Source: an uncultured Clostridia bacterium (GTDB lineage Bacteria; Bacillota; Clostridia; Lachnospirales; CAG-274). Taken from it: a stretch of DNA of 6,136 nt. A model generated the notes under the pieces. The model ran no database searches. It saw nothing but the letters and a program-made list of their open reading frames with translations, and had not been told where the DNA came from. The stretch is from the NCBI GenBank assembly GCA_947629215.1, contig CANRCU010000143.1, positions 1 to 6,136 on the forward strand, read 5' to 3'. Both the position numbers and the translations under genes were made by a program. This document shows positions 5,297-6,136 of the stretch, piece after piece (position 1 is the stretch's first letter; each line of letters starts with the position of its first letter).

Positions 5297-6136
5297 ATGT
5301 CGGAACAAAGTACACAAAAAAAACGTATGGCAAAAGATACTGTCATCTATATGGCAGCCAAGGGCATAGAAGGCGTTGTCGGCATTGTTACCATGTCGCA
5401 GATGACGGCTTTGTTTGCGCCCGAACAAATGGGGCATTACTCAAATGTCAATATAGCGGTCACTACCGCAGGCATGGTTTGCATACAATGGCTCGTGCAG
5501 TCGGTAATGCGCTATATAAACAAATATCAGATCGCAAAAAAAGAAGATACGTTTTATACAACAGTTTTTTTGGCATGGCTGAAATCAAATATACTGGGCT
5601 TGATATTTACGCCGCTTGTTATTGCGGCTATATTGGGCGTTGTTGCCTGTACTTCAAGGCTATGGGCATGGCCGATGACAACGGAAAAGCTGTCGGTGGG
5701 GCTTTCGGGGCTGTTTGGCGCGAAATTGCTTTTTTGTTGCTGCCTGTGGTTTGTTACATACAATACATCTCAGCTTGTTATCGCCATGCTTGCGGCTTTG
5801 CGTGAGGCTAAGCTGAATCTGCTTTTAAGCATGATAACAGTCTGTGGCAAACTGGGCTTTATGTGCCTGTTTTGCAAGCTCTGGGGCAGTAGGGTAGAGT
5901 GGATATTCCTGAGTTATTTTATAACGGACGGTATTGTATCGGTCATAGGTCTTGCAAGACTGCGGTTTTTCAAATATTTCAATGCGAAAAACGGTTCAAA
6001 AGCGGTACAGACGGAATTGCGGCGTTACGGTATGCCACTGATGGGCAATATGATAACAACATCTGTTTTGAATAAATCGGATATTTACATAATAACGGCG
6101 CTTTGCGGCTTTGGTATGGCGGGTATATATCAGACC
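5297..6136 (+). CDS. Wzx-like polysaccharide/oligosaccharide flippase, N-terminal 280 residues
   Basis: An integral membrane protein of the MOP flippase superfamily, which moves lipid-linked oligosaccharides across the cytoplasmic membrane for surface polysaccharide assembly. The frame is open to the right edge, so the C-terminal part is missing; full members have about 400-500 residues. Hydrophobic segments lie near residues 14-36, 50-70, 88-112, 130-155, 165-186 and 192-215, with more after 240. Family-like features are the early LFAPEQMGHY (39-48, the usual 'l-p-e-x-G-x-y' turn), the basic RYINKY (72-77) ending the second segment, and RRYGMP followed by a conserved-looking NKSDIYII stretch in the second half. 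The substrate is not predictable. It is separated from the pectinesterase operon by a terminator and has its own promoter. Leucine codons favour CTG and TTG, unlike the CTT-rich esterase, which may reflect lower expression or separate ancestry. Confidence 0.85.
   Translation, partial: MSEQSTQKKRMAKDTVIYMAAKGIEGVVGIVTMSQMTALFAPEQMGHYSNVNIAVTTAGMVCIQWLVQSVMRYINKYQIAKKEDTFYTTVFLAWLKSNILGLIFTPLVIAAILGVVACTSRLWAWPMTTEKLSVGLSGLFGAKLLFCCCLWFVTYNTSQLVIAMLAALREAKLNLLLSMITVCGKLGFMCLFCKLWGSRVEWIFLSYFITDGIVSVIGLARLRFFKYFNAKNGSKAVQTELRRYGMPLMGNMITTSVLNKSDIYIITALCGFGMAGIYQT

Noticed and set aside
5479..5805. Forward frame of 108 codons within the flippase region
   Set aside because: It overlaps the flippase frame in another phase; the flippase frame stays open for 840 bases and shows family features and membrane segments.
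1..6136. CRISPR array, insertion sequence, tRNA or rRNA genes
   Set aside because: No regularly spaced direct repeats, transposase-like frame, terminal inverted repeats, or tRNA/rRNA-like stretches were seen on either strand.

Overview
The window looks like a chromosomal segment from a Gram-positive, Ruminococcus-like member of the Clostridia. The reasons are purine-rich Shine-Dalgarno sites close to GAGGAGG, sigma-A type promoters in AT-rich spacers, intrinsic terminators, and a very large secreted carbohydrate-active enzyme with a Thr/Glu/Pro linker of the kind common in ruminococcal enzymes. Assignment to a genus is inference; no rRNA or other taxonomic marker is present.

Layout, left to right. 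(1) 1-222, minus strand: the first 74 codons of prfC, peptide chain release factor 3, leaving the window on the left and driven by its own promoter at 260-289. (2) 223-680: a 458-bp divergent intergenic region. It holds the prfC promoter, an AT-rich spacer, a near-consensus promoter pointing right (396-424) and a roughly 250-nt leader with at least two sizeable hairpins. The same stretch also carries a reading frame with a single stop that may be a gene remnant. (3) 681-4916: a 1411-residue secreted pectinesterase (carbohydrate esterase family 8) with several beta-rich accessory modules before the catalytic domain and one after it. (4) 4935-5072: a 45-residue peptide gene 18 nt downstream, almost certainly on the same transcript. 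(5) 5073-5296: two tandem hairpins, the second an intrinsic terminator, then an extended -10 promoter and an 11-bp inverted repeat at the start of the next transcript. (6) 5297-6136, plus strand: the first 280 residues of a Wzx-like polysaccharide flippase, leaving the window on the right.

The pectinesterase and the small peptide form the one evident operon: strong promoter, structured leader, enzyme, peptide, terminator. The enzyme would act outside the cell, removing methyl esters from pectin so that lyases or hydrolases encoded elsewhere can cut it. The prfC and flippase genes are separate transcription units with no visible functional link to it. The least explained parts are the long leader with its possible relic frame, the small peptide, and the repeated accessory modules of the esterase.
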